DNA from: Sunxiuqinia indica
Lineage (GTDB): Bacteria; Bacteroidota; Bacteroidia; Bacteroidales; Prolixibacteraceae
DNA length: 64,000 nt
Assembly: GCF_009847015.1 (NCBI RefSeq)
Contig: NZ_WVEM01000003.1
Span: 1 to 64,000, forward strand
Reading direction: 5' to 3'
The position numbers and the translations under genes were made by a program. Shown piece by piece: positions 18,398-27,803 of this stretch; the first letter of the stretch is position 1; every line of letters begins with the position of its first letter. The notes beneath the pieces are model-generated. The model searched no databases. It was not told where the DNA came from and was given only the letters and a program-made list of their open reading frames with translations.

Positions 18398-19279
18398 TTA
18401 AAATGAAGTTATTTTTTTATGCGCCAGTTTATAGAGATACTCGCCATATTGATTTTTCATGAGTGGTTCTGCTAGCTCGAGTAGCTGGTCCTTATTAATA
18501 TATCCCTTCTTGAAAGCAATTTCCTCGAGGCACGACACTTTCAACCCTTGGCGTTGCTCAATGGTGGCGATAAAATTCGAAGCCTGTAATAAGCTGTCAT
18601 GAGTGCCTGTATCAAGCCAGGCAAAACCGCGCCCCAATAGTTGAACCTTCAACCGTTTTTCTTCCAGATACAATCGGTTCAAATCAGTAATCTCCAACTC
18701 TCCTCTTGGTGAGGGTTTCAAGGACTTTGCTTTTTCAATCACATCATTGGAATAAAAATAGAGACCTGTTACGGCATAATTCGACTTGGCTTCCTCCGGC
18801 TTTTCTTCAATTGACAGAACATTTCCTTGCTCATCAAAATCCACAACACCATAGCGCTCCGGATCATTCACGTAATAACCGAAAACCAAAGCTCCATCCT
18901 GCAACTGTCCGGCATCGCCTAATATTTTACTGAAGTTGTAACCATAAAAAATATTGTCACCTAAAATTAAACAAACCTGATCGTTCCCAATAAATTCTTC
19001 ACCAATCAGAAAGGCCTGAGCCAAACCATCGGGCGATGGCTGAACGGCATATTGCAAGTCGATCCCTAATTGCGATCCATCACCCAATAAATCCTGATAA
19101 ACCGGCACATCCTGGGGCGTTGAAATAATCAGAATCTCGCGTATGCCGGCCAGCATTAAAACCGACAAGGGGTAATAAATCATCGGTTTGTCGTAAACCG
19201 GTATTATTTGTTTTGATATTGATTTCGTAATTGGATACAATCGGGTACCGGAACCTCCGGCTAAAATAATTCCTTTCAT
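18398..19279 (-). CDS. rfbA: glucose-1-phosphate thymidylyltransferase
   Basis: This 293-aa nucleotidyltransferase starts with the signature [20 protein letters not shown] and continues with [30 protein letters not shown] and [10 protein letters not shown]. It joins dTTP and glucose-1-P to dTDP-glucose, the first step of dTDP-rhamnose synthesis. It lies 2 bp after the UDP-glucuronate decarboxylase gene and 15 bp before rfbC. Confidence 0.96.
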   Translation of the reverse strand: MKGIILAGGSGTRLYPITKSISKQIIPVYDKPMIYYPLSVLMLAGIREILIISTPQDVPVYQDLLGDGSQLGIDLQYAVQPSPDGLAQAFLIGEEFIGNDQVCLILGDNIFYGYNFSKILGDAGQLQDGALVFGYYVNDPERYGVVDFDEQGNVLSIEEKPEEAKSNYAVTGLYFYSNDVIEKAKSLKPSPRGELEITDLNRLYLEEKRLKVQLLGRGFAWLDTGTHDSLLQASNFIATIEQRQGLKVSCLEEIAFKKGYINKDQLLELAEPLMKNQYGEYLYKLAHKKITSF

Positions 19280-19281
19280 AA

Positions 19282-20238
19282 CTAACTTATTTTTAGCAAT
19301 TCATCGAAATATGAAATTGTTTTTGTCAATCCTTCTTCCAATTGGATTTTGGGTTCCCAGCCATTCAATTTTTCCTTTGCCAGCGAAATATCGGGTTTTC
19401 GCTGAATTGGATCATCTTCAGGCAGAGGCAAGTAAACTATTTTAGATCGGCTTCCGGTCAGCTCAATAATACGTTGAGCTAACTCAAGCATTGTGAACTC
19501 ATTTGGATTACCAATATTCACCGGGCCAATAAATTCATCCGGTGTTTTCATCATGCGTTTAAATCCTTCAACCAAATCATCAACATACTGAAAGCTTCGG
19601 CTTTGCAGTCCATCTCCAAAAATGGTGATGTCCTCGTTTTTAAGCGCCTGTACGATAAAGTTGGAAACCACTCGCCCATCGTCCGGCTCCATTTTAGGAC
19701 CGTAAGTATTGAATATGCGAACGATTTTAATGGGGACTTGGTTTTGCGAATAATAATTAACAAAAAGCGACTCCGCACAACGTTTTCCTTCGTCATAACA
19801 CGAACGCACGCCTATGGGGTTAACGTTGCCCCAGTACGATTCGGGCTGTGGATGCAATTCAGGATCGCCATACACTTCGCTGGTCGACGCCTGTAATATT
19901 TTAGCTTTTACCCGCTTTGCCAAACCCAGCATATTGATTGATCCCATTACCGACGTTTTAATCGTTTTAATAGGATTGTACTGATAATGAACAGGAGAAG
20001 CCGGACAGGCCAGGTTATAAATTTCATCAACTTCAATATAATAAGGCATAGTGATATCGTGCCTTACTAATTCGAAATAGGGATTATCCAGAAGATGAAC
20101 CACTTTTTGCTTTGAGCCGGTAAAGAAATTATCTAGGCAAATGACTTCGTGCCCATCGTTTAAAAGCTGTTCGCATAAGTGAGAGCCTATAAATCCGGCA
20201 CCCCCGGTAATTAAAATGCGTTTTTTTCGAGCATCCAT
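19282..20238 (-). CDS. UDP-glucuronate decarboxylase (UXS-type NAD-dependent epimerase/dehydratase)
   Basis: This 318-aa extended SDR has the NAD-binding motif [16 protein letters not shown], the catalytic YDEGKR (Tyr-x-x-x-Lys), and UXS-type blocks [20 protein letters not shown] and [13 protein letters not shown] enzymes convert UDP-glucuronate to UDP-xylose. It is the first gene of the minus-strand nucleotide-sugar operon, with its promoter in the 341-bp gap shared with rpsA. Another member of the NAD-sugar epimerase family is possible, but the sequence blocks favour UXS over RfbB. Confidence 0.9.
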   Translation of the reverse strand: MDARKKRILITGGAGFIGSHLCEQLLNDGHEVICLDNFFTGSKQKVVHLLDNPYFELVRHDITMPYYIEVDEIYNLACPASPVHYQYNPIKTIKTSVMGSINMLGLAKRVKAKILQASTSEVYGDPELHPQPESYWGNVNPIGVRSCYDEGKRCAESLFVNYYSQNQVPIKIVRIFNTYGPKMEPDDGRVVSNFIVQALKNEDITIFGDGLQSRSFQYVDDLVEGFKRMMKTPDEFIGPVNIGNPNEFTMLELAQRIIELTGSRSKIVYLPLPEDDPIQRKPDISLAKEKLNGWEPKIQLEEGLTKTISYFDELLKIS

Positions 20239-20579
20239 TTGGGTCGGTTTTTTCTATTTTAAGCAGCCAGTTTAAAAGTTCTCCTTTTCTACCAATCAAA
20301 ACTTCAACGCTGGCCTACAATTGTACAATTCAGACAACTGACCAAAAGTAGAAAATAAATCAGTTTCGACAATAATAATTGAGCTCCAATACCGTGCCGC
20401 CGGTTGATTTATCGAACAATTGGCGACCAACTCAAATATAAAAAGAATAGCGAGTTGTTAAATCTACTCGTTTTCACCAAAAAAGCACTGAGAATCTTTG
20501 AATTATAGCATATAAATCCTAATTTTGCGGCGCATTTAAACAAATATAAAGTCTAACTTATTAATTAATTGATTATTAC
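20239..20579. other. 341-bp divergent intergenic region
   Basis: It separates the minus-strand nucleotide-sugar operon from rpsA on the plus strand. The right part holds the rpsA promoter (20497-20527) and an AT-rich leader of about 50 nt. The left 250 bp must contain the promoter of the sugar operon, but I find no convincing TTTG/TAnnTTTG pair on the minus strand there. Confidence 0.7.
20497..20527 (+). promoter_or_regulatory. Bacteroidota-type promoter of rpsA
   Basis: TTTG (20497-20500) and TAATTTTG (20520-20527) match the -33 and -7 elements of the housekeeping Bacteroidota promoter (TTTG, about 19 nt, TAnnTTTG). The spacer is exactly 19 nt. Transcription should start near 20532, giving an A/T-rich leader of about 48 nt with no Shine-Dalgarno sequence. 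Confidence 0.75.
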
Positions 20580-22595
20580 ATGACAGAAGAAAAAAAAGAG
20601 AACCTCGAACCAAAAGAGGAACTCAAACAACAAGAAGTTGTAGAAGAAACAAAACAAGCTGAAGAAACAGCCGCTGTTGAAGAAACTGCAAAAGAGGAAA
20701 CGGCTCCCGTTGCTGAAGAAGCTGCTCCTGAAGAAGTGAAAGAAGAAATCGCTCCTGAGGAGGAAAAACAAGAAACGGCACCAGCTGTTGAAACAGAAGA
20801 AGAAAAAGTAGCTCCTGCTGCTGAATCTGAAGAATTTGACTGGGATGCACTGGAAGCAGACGATGAAGGTTTTGCTGGTAAAAAGAATACCGAACTAGTG
20901 GATCTTTACGACAATACCTTAAACACGGTTCAAGAGAAAGAAGTACTGGAAGGTACTGTTATCTCAATGAACAAACGCGAAGTTGTTGTTGATATCGGCT
21001 ACAAATCTGACGGTATTGTAAGCTTAAACGAATTCCGTTATAACCCGGAACTGAAAGTTGGGGATACGGTTGAAGTTTATGTTGAAAGTCTGGAAGACAA
21101 AAAAGGACAAATGATCCTGTCGCACAAAAAAGCACGTGCAGTTCGTTCTTGGGACCGTGTAAATGATGCGCTGGACAAAGACGAAATTATCAAAGGATAC
21201 ATCAAATGCCGCACAAAAGGTGGTATGATTGTCGATGTATTCGGAATTGAAGCTTTCTTGCCAGGTTCACAAATTGATGTGAAGCCAATCCGTGACTATG
21301 ATATGTACGTTGGTAAAAACATGGAATTCAAGGTGGTTAAAATCAACCAGGAATTCCGTAACGTCGTTGTATCGCACAAAGCATTGATTGAAGCAGAGCT
21401 TGAGCAACAGAAGAAAGAAATTATCTCTAAATTAGAGAAAGGTCAGGTACTTGAAGGAACTGTTAAAAACGTTACTTCGTACGGTGTATTCATCGACCTT
21501 GGAGGTGTTGACGGATTGATTCACATCACTGACTTAAGCTGGGGACGTATTTCTCATCCGAACGAAATCGTTGAATTGGATCAAAAACTGAATGTTGTAA
21601 TCCTTGATTTCGATGATGACAAAAAACGGATTGCCCTTGGCTTGAAACAATTGACTCCTCATCCATGGGACAACCTGGATACTGAGTTGAAAGTTGGCGA
21701 CAGCGTGAAAGGTAAAGTTGTTGTAATGGCTGACTACGGTGCGTTTGTTGAAATCGCTCCGGGAGTTGAAGGTTTGATCCACGTTTCAGAAATGAGCTGG
21801 TCACAGCACTTGCGCAGCGCTCAGGACTTCCTGAAAGTTGGTGACGAAGTAGAGGCTCAGATTTTGACTTTGGACCGCGATGAGCGTAAAATGTCGCTGG
21901 GTATCAAACAATTGAAAAAAGATCCATGGCAAGAAATCGACACCAAATTTGGTATCGGAACAAAACACAGCGCAACGGTTCGCAACTTCACCAACTTTGG
22001 TGTATTTGTTGAAATCGAAGAAGGTGTTGACGGATTGATTCACATTTCAGACTTGAGCTGGACGAAGAAAATCAAACACCCATCTGAATTCACTTCCATT
22101 GGTGCTCAGGTCGAAGTTGTTGTGTTGGACATCGACAAAGACAACCGTCGTTTAAGCCTTGGGCACAAACAATTGGAAGAAAATCCATGGGATGTGTTCG
22201 AAACTATTTTCTCTGTTGATTCTATCCACGAAGGAACCGTTGTTGAATTATTCGACAAAGGTGCAACTATCGCTCTTCCATATGGTGTTGAAGGATTTGC
22301 AACTCCTCGCCACCTGATAAAAGAAGATGGTTCAAAAGCCAGCCTGGAAGAAAAAATGGACTTCAAAGTGATTGAATTCTCTAAAGCAGCAAAACGAATC
22401 ATTCTTTCTCACTCACGTGTATTCGAAGACGAGAAAAGAACAGAAGAAACTGCTAAGAAGAAAACTCAAAGCAAACAAACTGCAAAAGCAATGAAAACGG
22501 TGAAAGACAGCCAGGAAAAAACAACTCTTGGTGACATCAGTGAATTGGCTGCTTTGAAATCACAAATGGAAGCAGAAGAGAATAAAGAAAAATAG
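20580..22595 (+). CDS. rpsA: 30S ribosomal protein S1 with long acidic N-terminal extension
   Basis: This 671-aa protein contains six S1 RNA-binding repeats from about residue 118 on. Typical blocks are GTVKNVTSYGVFIDLGGVDG, LIHITDLSWGRISHP and VEGLIHVSEMSWS. The first 95 or so residues are an unusual low-complexity stretch rich in Glu, Ala, Lys and Pro, followed by EFDWDALEADDEGF. The C-terminus is Lys-rich. S1 brings mRNA to the 30S subunit. In Bacteroidota, where mRNAs lack Shine-Dalgarno sequences, it may carry extra weight. The gene has its own promoter and is followed by a small STAS gene 49 bp downstream. Confidence 0.96.
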   Translation: MTEEKKENLEPKEELKQQEVVEETKQAEETAAVEETAKEETAPVAEEAAPEEVKEEIAPEEEKQETAPAVETEEEKVAPAAESEEFDWDALEADDEGFAGKKNTELVDLYDNTLNTVQEKEVLEGTVISMNKREVVVDIGYKSDGIVSLNEFRYNPELKVGDTVEVYVESLEDKKGQMILSHKKARAVRSWDRVNDALDKDEIIKGYIKCRTKGGMIVDVFGIEAFLPGSQIDVKPIRDYDMYVGKNMEFKVVKINQEFRNVVVSHKALIEAELEQQKKEIISKLEKGQVLEGTVKNVTSYGVFIDLGGVDGLIHITDLSWGRISHPNEIVELDQKLNVVILDFDDDKKRIALGLKQLTPHPWDNLDTELKVGDSVKGKVVVMADYGAFVEIAPGVEGLIHVSEMSWSQHLRSAQDFLKVGDEVEAQILTLDRDERKMSLGIKQLKKDPWQEIDTKFGIGTKHSATVRNFTNFGVFVEIEEGVDGLIHISDLSWTKKIKHPSEFTSIGAQVEVVVLDIDKDNRRLSLGHKQLEENPWDVFETIFSVDSIHEGTVVELFDKGATIALPYGVEGFATPRHLIKEDGSKASLEEKMDFKVIEFSKAAKRIILSHSRVFEDEKRTEETAKKKTQSKQTAKAMKTVKDSQEKTTLGDISELAALKSQMEAEENKEK

Positions 22596-22644
22596 ATCAT
22601 AAACTCTATCAATAGTTTCAACAGAAATTCGTAAATTTCATTCT

Positions 22645-22998
22645 ATGGAATTTGAAATTATCAAAAAAGGGGATCAGATTGTTGTTAAGGTTTTGTCGAA
22701 GAAGCTTGACACCAATAATGCTCCGGAGCTAAAATCAGAGTTGATTGTTTTAGGTAACGATGGAGCAAAAAACATCATTTTAGATGTGAGTAACTGTAGT
22801 TACGTTGACTCATCGGGACTAAGTGCAATATTAGTTGCCAACCGACTTTGCGAAGATGCTATCGGAACGTTTATACTTTGCGGTCTTCAACCTGATGTTG
22901 AAAACCTGATACGAATTTCGATGCTTCATACCGTTCTGCTGATTACAAAAGATGTAGAAGAAGCAGAGAAGCTACTGATCGAAAAGAGCAACCTTTAA
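22645..22998 (+). CDS. STAS-domain protein (anti-sigma factor antagonist-like)
   Basis: This 117-aa protein is a single STAS domain: beta strands around VVKVLSKKLDTNNAPELKSE, then LDVSNCSYVDSSGLSAILVA with the conserved Ser-Ser-Gly where SpoIIAA-type proteins are phosphorylated. Such proteins switch partner kinases or anti-sigma factors. No RsbW-like kinase is nearby, so the partner is unknown. It lies 49 bp after rpsA and 13 bp before rnz, so it is likely co-transcribed with rnz. Confidence 0.88.
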   Translation: MEFEIIKKGDQIVVKVLSKKLDTNNAPELKSELIVLGNDGAKNIILDVSNCSYVDSSGLSAILVANRLCEDAIGTFILCGLQPDVENLIRISMLHTVLLITKDVEEAEKLLIEKSNL

Positions 22999-23011
22999 CA
23001 GGAGTTCCTGT

Positions 23012-23941
23012 ATGCAGATGCCTTTTCAATTGACAATTCTTGGAAGTAGTTCAGCAATGCCTACTTCTAAAAGATATCCAACCGCTCAAGTGCTCAATGT
23101 GCTTGGGCGGTTCTTTTTAATAGACTGTGGTGAAGGCACTCAACACCAATTGCGAAAGAATGGGATCGGTTTTGGGAGGCTCAATCATATTTTCATATCA
23201 CACCTCCACGGCGATCATTTCTTTGGTCTGATCGGGTTTATTTCAACCCAGCTACTGCTTGGACGAACGAATGACCTGCATATTTATGCCCATTCTGAAT
23301 TGCAACGCTACATTCAATTTCAAATTGAATTTTTAAAAATTGAAGAATTAGGTTTCCGGTTGGCCTTTCATCCGCTCAACTTCAAGAAAGAGCAGCTTAT
23401 TTTCGACGACGAGAAACTAAGCATCACATCTTTTCCGCTCAACCATCGCGTGCCCTGTTGTGGCTTCCTGTTTAAAGAAAAAACCAGGGAGCCCAATATC
23501 AAAAAAGAACAAGTCAAAAAATACAAGATTCCAATCCGGGAAATCAAAAACATCAAATCAGGAGCTGATTTTACAACCGAAAGTGGTAAAATTATTCCGA
23601 ACAAAGATCTGGTAATTTCTCCATCCAAGCCACGCTCTTTTGCCTTTTGCTCTGATACAGTTTATCACGAAAAGGTAGTTCCAGTTATACAAGACGTTGA
23701 TATTTTATACCACGAAGCAACCTTTGCCGATTCAGAAAAACAACTCGCAAAAACAACATTCCATTCAACCGGCAAACAAGCTGCTCTTATTGCACAAAAA
23801 GCTAATGCCGGGCAACTGTTGATTGGTCACTTCTCGGCCCGTTATAAAGAACCTGATATTGTCTTGGAAGAAGCTCAAAGTATTTTCCCAAATACAACGG
23901 CAGTTAACGAAGGAGATGTGTACGAAGTAATCCGGGATTAA
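23012..23941 (+). CDS. rnz: ribonuclease Z
   Basis: This 309-aa metallo-beta-lactamase-fold RNase has the zinc motif SHLHGDHFFGL (His-x-His-x-Asp-His), the early block GSSSAMPTSKRYPTAQVLN and the late motifs FAFCSDT, DILYHEATF and IGHFSARYK. It trims the 3' end of tRNA precursors. Length is normal. It reads convergently with the RecD-like helicase gene, with 17 bp between the two stop codons. Confidence 0.95.
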   Translation: MQMPFQLTILGSSSAMPTSKRYPTAQVLNVLGRFFLIDCGEGTQHQLRKNGIGFGRLNHIFISHLHGDHFFGLIGFISTQLLLGRTNDLHIYAHSELQRYIQFQIEFLKIEELGFRLAFHPLNFKKEQLIFDDEKLSITSFPLNHRVPCCGFLFKEKTREPNIKKEQVKKYKIPIREIKNIKSGADFTTESGKIIPNKDLVISPSKPRSFAFCSDTVYHEKVVPVIQDVDILYHEATFADSEKQLAKTTFHSTGKQAALIAQKANAGQLLIGHFSARYKEPDIVLEEAQSIFPNTTAVNEGDVYEVIRD

Positions 23942-23958
23942 AGAGGAAGCAAGTTGGA

Positions 23959-25383
23959 TTACTCCTCAAAAAACTCTTTATTAAAATTAACCAGATAGAG
24001 CTCTTTTACCGGACGGGTAAACGCGGTATACAACCATCTTAAGTATTCAACGTTCAGCATATCTTCAAGCAGATATCCCTGATCAACAAAGACAGCGTCC
24101 CATTGCCCCCCTTGCGCTTTATGGCAGGTAACTGCATAAGCAAATTTAACCTGCAACGCATTGAAGTGTTTATTCTCTTTAATTTTTTCCCAACGCTTTT
24201 TCTTACTTCGAATATCCAGGTAATCCTCCGCTACCGATTCATACAACCGCTGACTTTCTTGGTAGCTTAACGATGCCGTTTCAATATCGAGTGTTTCTAG
24301 CAAAATCTTGCAATCGATCTCCAGATCGTCGTAATCCAAAAACTTCAGGCACACATTGGCAAAATGGAAACCGTACAATTCTTCATATCCGTAAATTGAT
24401 TGAACCTGAACAATATCACCATTAGCAATAAAATCCAGCCGTTCATCATCACTCAACCAAAAGTAGTTGTTCTTTACAATCATCAATAAATCCCCAATAG
24501 TTATCTGGGCTTCTTTATATAGAATGGTAGAACGGATACCCTCATTAAATTTATTGGCTCGTTTATTCGATCGGGTAATGACCATCGTTTGCTGCTCTCC
24601 GAATTTATCGTAGCACTCCGTAATCTTCTCGATCAACTCGCTTCCCCCAATTCGCTTGATATCCGTAAAATTAGCCGTTTCGATGGGGAAATAAGCAGGA
24701 TCAAAAAAACCTTCACCAACCAACGAACGAATATTAGTCGCATTGTGTAAGATTCCGGAATCGAGCTCTTGACGTACAACTTCTGTTAATTCGAGGTGCA
24801 TCACATCGGCCCCATACATCTCCAGCTCTGAAAGATCCAGAGCTGGGCTAATTGCCATACCAACCGGAGGAAGCTGGGCCGTATCGCCAACCAATATCAA
24901 TTTACAATTCTGTCCGGTATAAACGTACTCATAAAGGTCATCCAACAAACGGCCGGTTCCAAAAACCGACCCTTCAGGAGAAGAATTGGAGATCATGGAG
25001 GCCTCATCGACAATAAAAAAACAATTCTTTATTAAATTTTTGTCAAGTGCAAACTTCCCAAAACCATCGGTTGTTGATTGTTGCCGATAGATTTTTTTAT
25101 GAATGGTGTACGCACTGCAACCAGTGTAGGAAGCCAAAACTTTTGCTGCTCGCCCCGTGGGAGCCAACAGCATAGTGCGAAACTTAAAACTGTTAAGTGT
25201 TTTAACCAGAGCATTTAACATGCTCGTCTTCCCTGTTCCGGCATATCCTTTTAATAAAAAAAGCACATCCGGGCCAGGACGTGTGATAAATTCACTCAGT
25301 TTTTCGGCAAGCACAGATTGACCTTCTGTTGGCTCAAAACCTAAATTACCGCGGATTTGTTCTTCAATGTGTTTTTTTAACAT
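23959..25383 (-). CDS. RecD-like superfamily 1 DNA helicase / AAA ATPase
   Basis: This 474-aa helicase has Walker A GYAGTGKTS (residues 46-54), motif II FIVDEASMIS, motif III ILVGDTAQLPPVG, motif V YAVTCHKAQGGQWD and motif VI WLYTAFTRPVKELYLVN. The arrangement matches the short RecD2/Pif1-like ATPases common in Bacteroidota. It has no RecB or RecC partner nearby. It probably unwinds DNA 5' to 3' during repair, but this is inferred from family only. It is transcribed divergently from the gene at 25474. Confidence 0.9.
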   Translation of the reverse strand: MLKKHIEEQIRGNLGFEPTEGQSVLAEKLSEFITRPGPDVLFLLKGYAGTGKTSMLNALVKTLNSFKFRTMLLAPTGRAAKVLASYTGCSAYTIHKKIYRQQSTTDGFGKFALDKNLIKNCFFIVDEASMISNSSPEGSVFGTGRLLDDLYEYVYTGQNCKLILVGDTAQLPPVGMAISPALDLSELEMYGADVMHLELTEVVRQELDSGILHNATNIRSLVGEGFFDPAYFPIETANFTDIKRIGGSELIEKITECYDKFGEQQTMVITRSNKRANKFNEGIRSTILYKEAQITIGDLLMIVKNNYFWLSDDERLDFIANGDIVQVQSIYGYEELYGFHFANVCLKFLDYDDLEIDCKILLETLDIETASLSYQESQRLYESVAEDYLDIRSKKKRWEKIKENKHFNALQVKFAYAVTCHKAQGGQWDAVFVDQGYLLEDMLNVEYLRWLYTAFTRPVKELYLVNFNKEFFEE

Positions 25384-25431
25384 TGATGCGAAATTATAAC
25401 TATTCCACAGATAGTAATTTAATTTTTTTTA

Positions 25432-25439
25432 TAAATTTG
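25432..25439 (+). promoter_or_regulatory. candidate -7 promoter element
   Basis: TAAATTTG matches the TAnnTTTG -7 element. No good -33 TTTG lies 19-21 nt upstream, so support is limited. If real, transcription would start near 25445. That excludes the upstream ATG at 25441 and favours the ATG at 25474 for the next gene. Confidence 0.4.
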
Positions 25440-25473
25440 CATGCAAACAAAAACTAATCTTAAAACGATAAAG

Positions 25474-26106
25474 ATGAAGACAGTAATTCAAATCGTACTT
25501 ATAGTCGCTGCAATCATCCTTGCATACCTTATCTACGACAGTGTTGAAAGACCTATTGAATTTGAGAAAGCAAAAGATGCCAGGTTTAAAGTTACCGTAC
25601 AAAAATTGAAAGACATCCGTAAAGCGGAATTAGCTTATAAAGATGTAAACGGCGAATTTACAGGCGATTGGGATACATTGATCAACTTTGTGAAACACGA
25701 TTCACTGCCATTAGTTAGAAAAATTGGTATGCTTACCGATAGTATGATTGAAGCAGGATTGACTGAAGAAACTGCAATAAAAAAAGGCTTAATCATTCGT
25801 GACACCATTAATGTGAGTGTTTTAGAAAACGTATTCAACGAATCATATCCAATTGATGAGCTAAACGTAGTGCCGATAAAAGGTGTTGATGCAAAATTCC
25901 ATCTAGGTGCAACAGAAATTACAACTGGTTCCGGAATCATTGTTCCGGTATTTGAGGCTAAGGTTCATAACAATACGATCCTCGAGGGCTTGGATGAACA
26001 GCTGATTATTAATCTTAATGACCAGAAACGTACGAATGGCAAATACCCGGGACTAAAAGTTGGTTCGTTAACTGAAACAAACAACAATGCCGGTAACTGG
26101 GAGTAA
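25474..26106 (+). CDS. conserved hypothetical membrane-anchored protein
   Basis: The protein has about 210 aa. It has an N-terminal membrane anchor (TVIQIVLIVAAIILAYLIYD) followed by a soluble region starting RFKVTVQKLKDIRKAELAYK with a predicted helix. Later segments are beta-rich (GSGIIVPVFEAKVHNNTIL). I know this type only as a conserved hypothetical of Bacteroidota. The first 11 codons of the longer frame (from 25441) probably lie upstream of the transcript start. It is 8 bp from the DUF3822 gene and likely in one operon with it and rsmD. The start of the soluble part resembles pilin-like periplasmic domains, which is only an impression. Confidence 0.7.
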   Translation: MKTVIQIVLIVAAIILAYLIYDSVERPIEFEKAKDARFKVTVQKLKDIRKAELAYKDVNGEFTGDWDTLINFVKHDSLPLVRKIGMLTDSMIEAGLTEETAIKKGLIIRDTINVSVLENVFNESYPIDELNVVPIKGVDAKFHLGATEITTGSGIIVPVFEAKVHNNTILEGLDEQLIINLNDQKRTNGKYPGLKVGSLTETNNNAGNWE

Positions 26107-26114
26107 TCAAACGT

Positions 26115-26948
26115 ATGCAACAACATTTACATCTTGTTGACGAAACTTTCGATTCTAATTTTACCCAAGAATATTATTTATCCATCCAGTTTAGTCTGGA
26201 TGGATTTTCTTTTTCTATCTGCGATGGATTGCAAAACAAGTACATCTATCTTTTCAATAAGGACTTTTCGGGTAACTCCAAACTCTTACATCGCAAGTTA
26301 AAGGACATTTTTGATGAATTTGAAATCCTGCAAGCTGATTTCAAATCCGTTCAAATCATCTATGTATCGCCGGGAAAAATGCTTTTAATTCCCGACGAAT
26401 TTCTATCGGATCATGATGCGGTTGAAAATTACAAGTTAAACCTGAGTCTGTCAGATGAAGATGAACTGAGCCACCTTCCGATAAAAAGATACCAATCTGT
26501 TCTTCAGTTTGCTATTCCCTCAAAAGTAAAGCGTTTTTTTGAAGACAAATACCCGGGAGTTATTATTCAGAATGAATTGGTCAACTATTTTAACCGGATT
26601 GAAAAAAACAATAACACAGAAGAAGGACTCCTTATTTTACTGTACAAAACTCAACTAACAATTGCTTTAGTTGGAGATTCAATTCGCTTTTGTAATTCGT
26701 TCAAGTATCGTAACGACAACGACTTATTGTATTACATTTTGCACGTTGCCAAAATGGCTGAAGCCGACCAAAACCTTCAAATACGGTTAAACGGGCGTGT
26801 TAATAAACGTTCGGCAATTTATCATCACTTAAAGCAATATTTTAAAAATCTCGTCATCGAAAGTAGGAGTACCGAAACCTATTACAGCTACCTGTTTGAT
26901 CAACTTCCTGATGCAAGATTTGTTAACCTGTTAAACAACCATTTATGA
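26115..26948 (+). CDS. DUF3822 family protein
   Basis: This 277-aa protein looks like an actin-fold-like DUF3822 protein. It opens with YYLSIQFSLDGFSFSICD and has two related halves, the second containing EEGLLILLYKTQLTIALVGD. It has no signal peptide and no catalytic motif I recognise. It overlaps rsmD by 4 nt, a gene order often seen in Bacteroidota, suggesting coupled translation. Function unknown. Confidence 0.8.
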   Translation: MQQHLHLVDETFDSNFTQEYYLSIQFSLDGFSFSICDGLQNKYIYLFNKDFSGNSKLLHRKLKDIFDEFEILQADFKSVQIIYVSPGKMLLIPDEFLSDHDAVENYKLNLSLSDEDELSHLPIKRYQSVLQFAIPSKVKRFFEDKYPGVIIQNELVNYFNRIEKNNNTEEGLLILLYKTQLTIALVGDSIRFCNSFKYRNDNDLLYYILHVAKMAEADQNLQIRLNGRVNKRSAIYHHLKQYFKNLVIESRSTETYYSYLFDQLPDARFVNLLNNHL

Positions 26949-27502
26949 GAATTGTAGGAGGGACACATCGCGGAAGGCAATTTAGCCCCGGAAAGTCGTT
27001 TAAAGCGCGCCCCACAACAGACCGTGCTAAAGAAAGCTTGTTTAACATCCTGACAAATAGAATCGACTTTGAAGAGCTAAAAGTACTTGATCTTTTTTCA
27101 GGCACAGGAAGTATTTCATTTGAGTTTTTTTCTCGTGGATGTACCGATGTAACTACAGTAGAACTGGACTATCAACACCATGAATTCATACGCTCGGTGA
27201 TCCAAAAACTGGGTGCTAAAGAAGAAATTCGAGCCATTAAGGGAAATGCATTTAAATTCTGTGAACAAACTGTTGATCAGTTTGACCTGATTTTTGCAGA
27301 TCCGCCATACGATCATCCCAAATTCAACGAAGTCCCTGAGTTAATTCTGAAAAATAATTTACTCAAAGATGATGGGCTTTTTATTCTGGAACACTCCAAG
27401 TATTATGATTTTTCAAGTTTCAAAGAATTAGTGGAAACCCGTAAGTACGGCAGTGTTCATTTCAGCTTTTTCAAAAAAGTGGATGCAGGAATTCCGCTTT
27501 AG
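26945..27502 (+). CDS. rsmD: 16S rRNA (guanine(966)-N(2))-methyltransferase
   Basis: This 185-aa class I methyltransferase starts MRIVGGTHRGRQFSP. The next block, RPTTDRAKESLFNIL, is the RsmD signature. The SAM site is VLDLFSGTGSISFEF and the catalytic motif is FADPPYD. It methylates G966 of 16S rRNA. It is the last gene before the mobile element and is followed by a hairpin terminator at 27717-27751. Confidence 0.95.
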   Translation: MRIVGGTHRGRQFSPGKSFKARPTTDRAKESLFNILTNRIDFEELKVLDLFSGTGSISFEFFSRGCTDVTTVELDYQHHEFIRSVIQKLGAKEEIRAIKGNAFKFCEQTVDQFDLIFADPPYDHPKFNEVPELILKNNLLKDDGLFILEHSKYYDFSSFKELVETRKYGSVHFSFFKKVDAGIPL

Positions 27503-27716
27503 CCATATTAAAGTGTCTCAAAACAAAGCTGACAGTCTGCTCTCCTTTCTGTAACACAATTAACTGGACTTGCAGCAAAAAGTCGGACAATTTTTTAAAA
27601 GACTCATTTGTATCTTTTAAAAAAGACACAAATCTCTAACTTTTTATTGTTCTCCACAACTTTTTAAAGTGATCCGTAATCCGATATTAACACCAGATTT
27701 GACACCACTAAAAAAC

Positions 27717-27751
27717 AAAAGCCTCACAAGTTACTTACTTGCAAGGCTTTT
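27717..27751 (+). terminator. terminator hairpin downstream of rsmD
   Basis: AAAAGCCT (27717-27724) pairs with AGGCTTTT (27744-27751), and an inner CAAG/CTTG adds four pairs. The T-run on the right and the A-run on the left make it usable on both strands. It lies 215 bp after the rsmD stop and 10 bp before the tRNA fragment. Confidence 0.65.
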
Positions 27752-27761
27752 AAAATTTACT

Positions 27762-27784
27762 TGGTGACTCAGCTGGGGTTTGAA
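27762..27784 (-). other. tRNA 3'-end fragment, probable attachment site (att)
   Basis: On the minus strand the 23 nt read exactly as the 3' end of a tRNA: T-loop TTCAAAC, T-stem half CCCAG, 7-nt acceptor half CTGAGTC, discriminator A and CCA. The matching 5' halves (GACTCAG acceptor, CTGGG T-stem) are absent, so no tRNA can form here. Such fragments are left where an element integrated into a tRNA 3' end. The orientation places the element at higher coordinates, which agrees with the ICE found there. The acceptor sequence resembles Bacteroidota tRNA-Lys, which I offer from memory only. Confidence 0.65.
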
Positions 27785-27803
27785 CCTTCCTTTTTAGCCA
27801 GCT

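Noticed and set aside
20565-20850. Phe/Leu-rich minus-strand frames
   Set aside because: They are the reverse of the Glu/Ala/Lys-rich start of rpsA; low complexity explains their openness.
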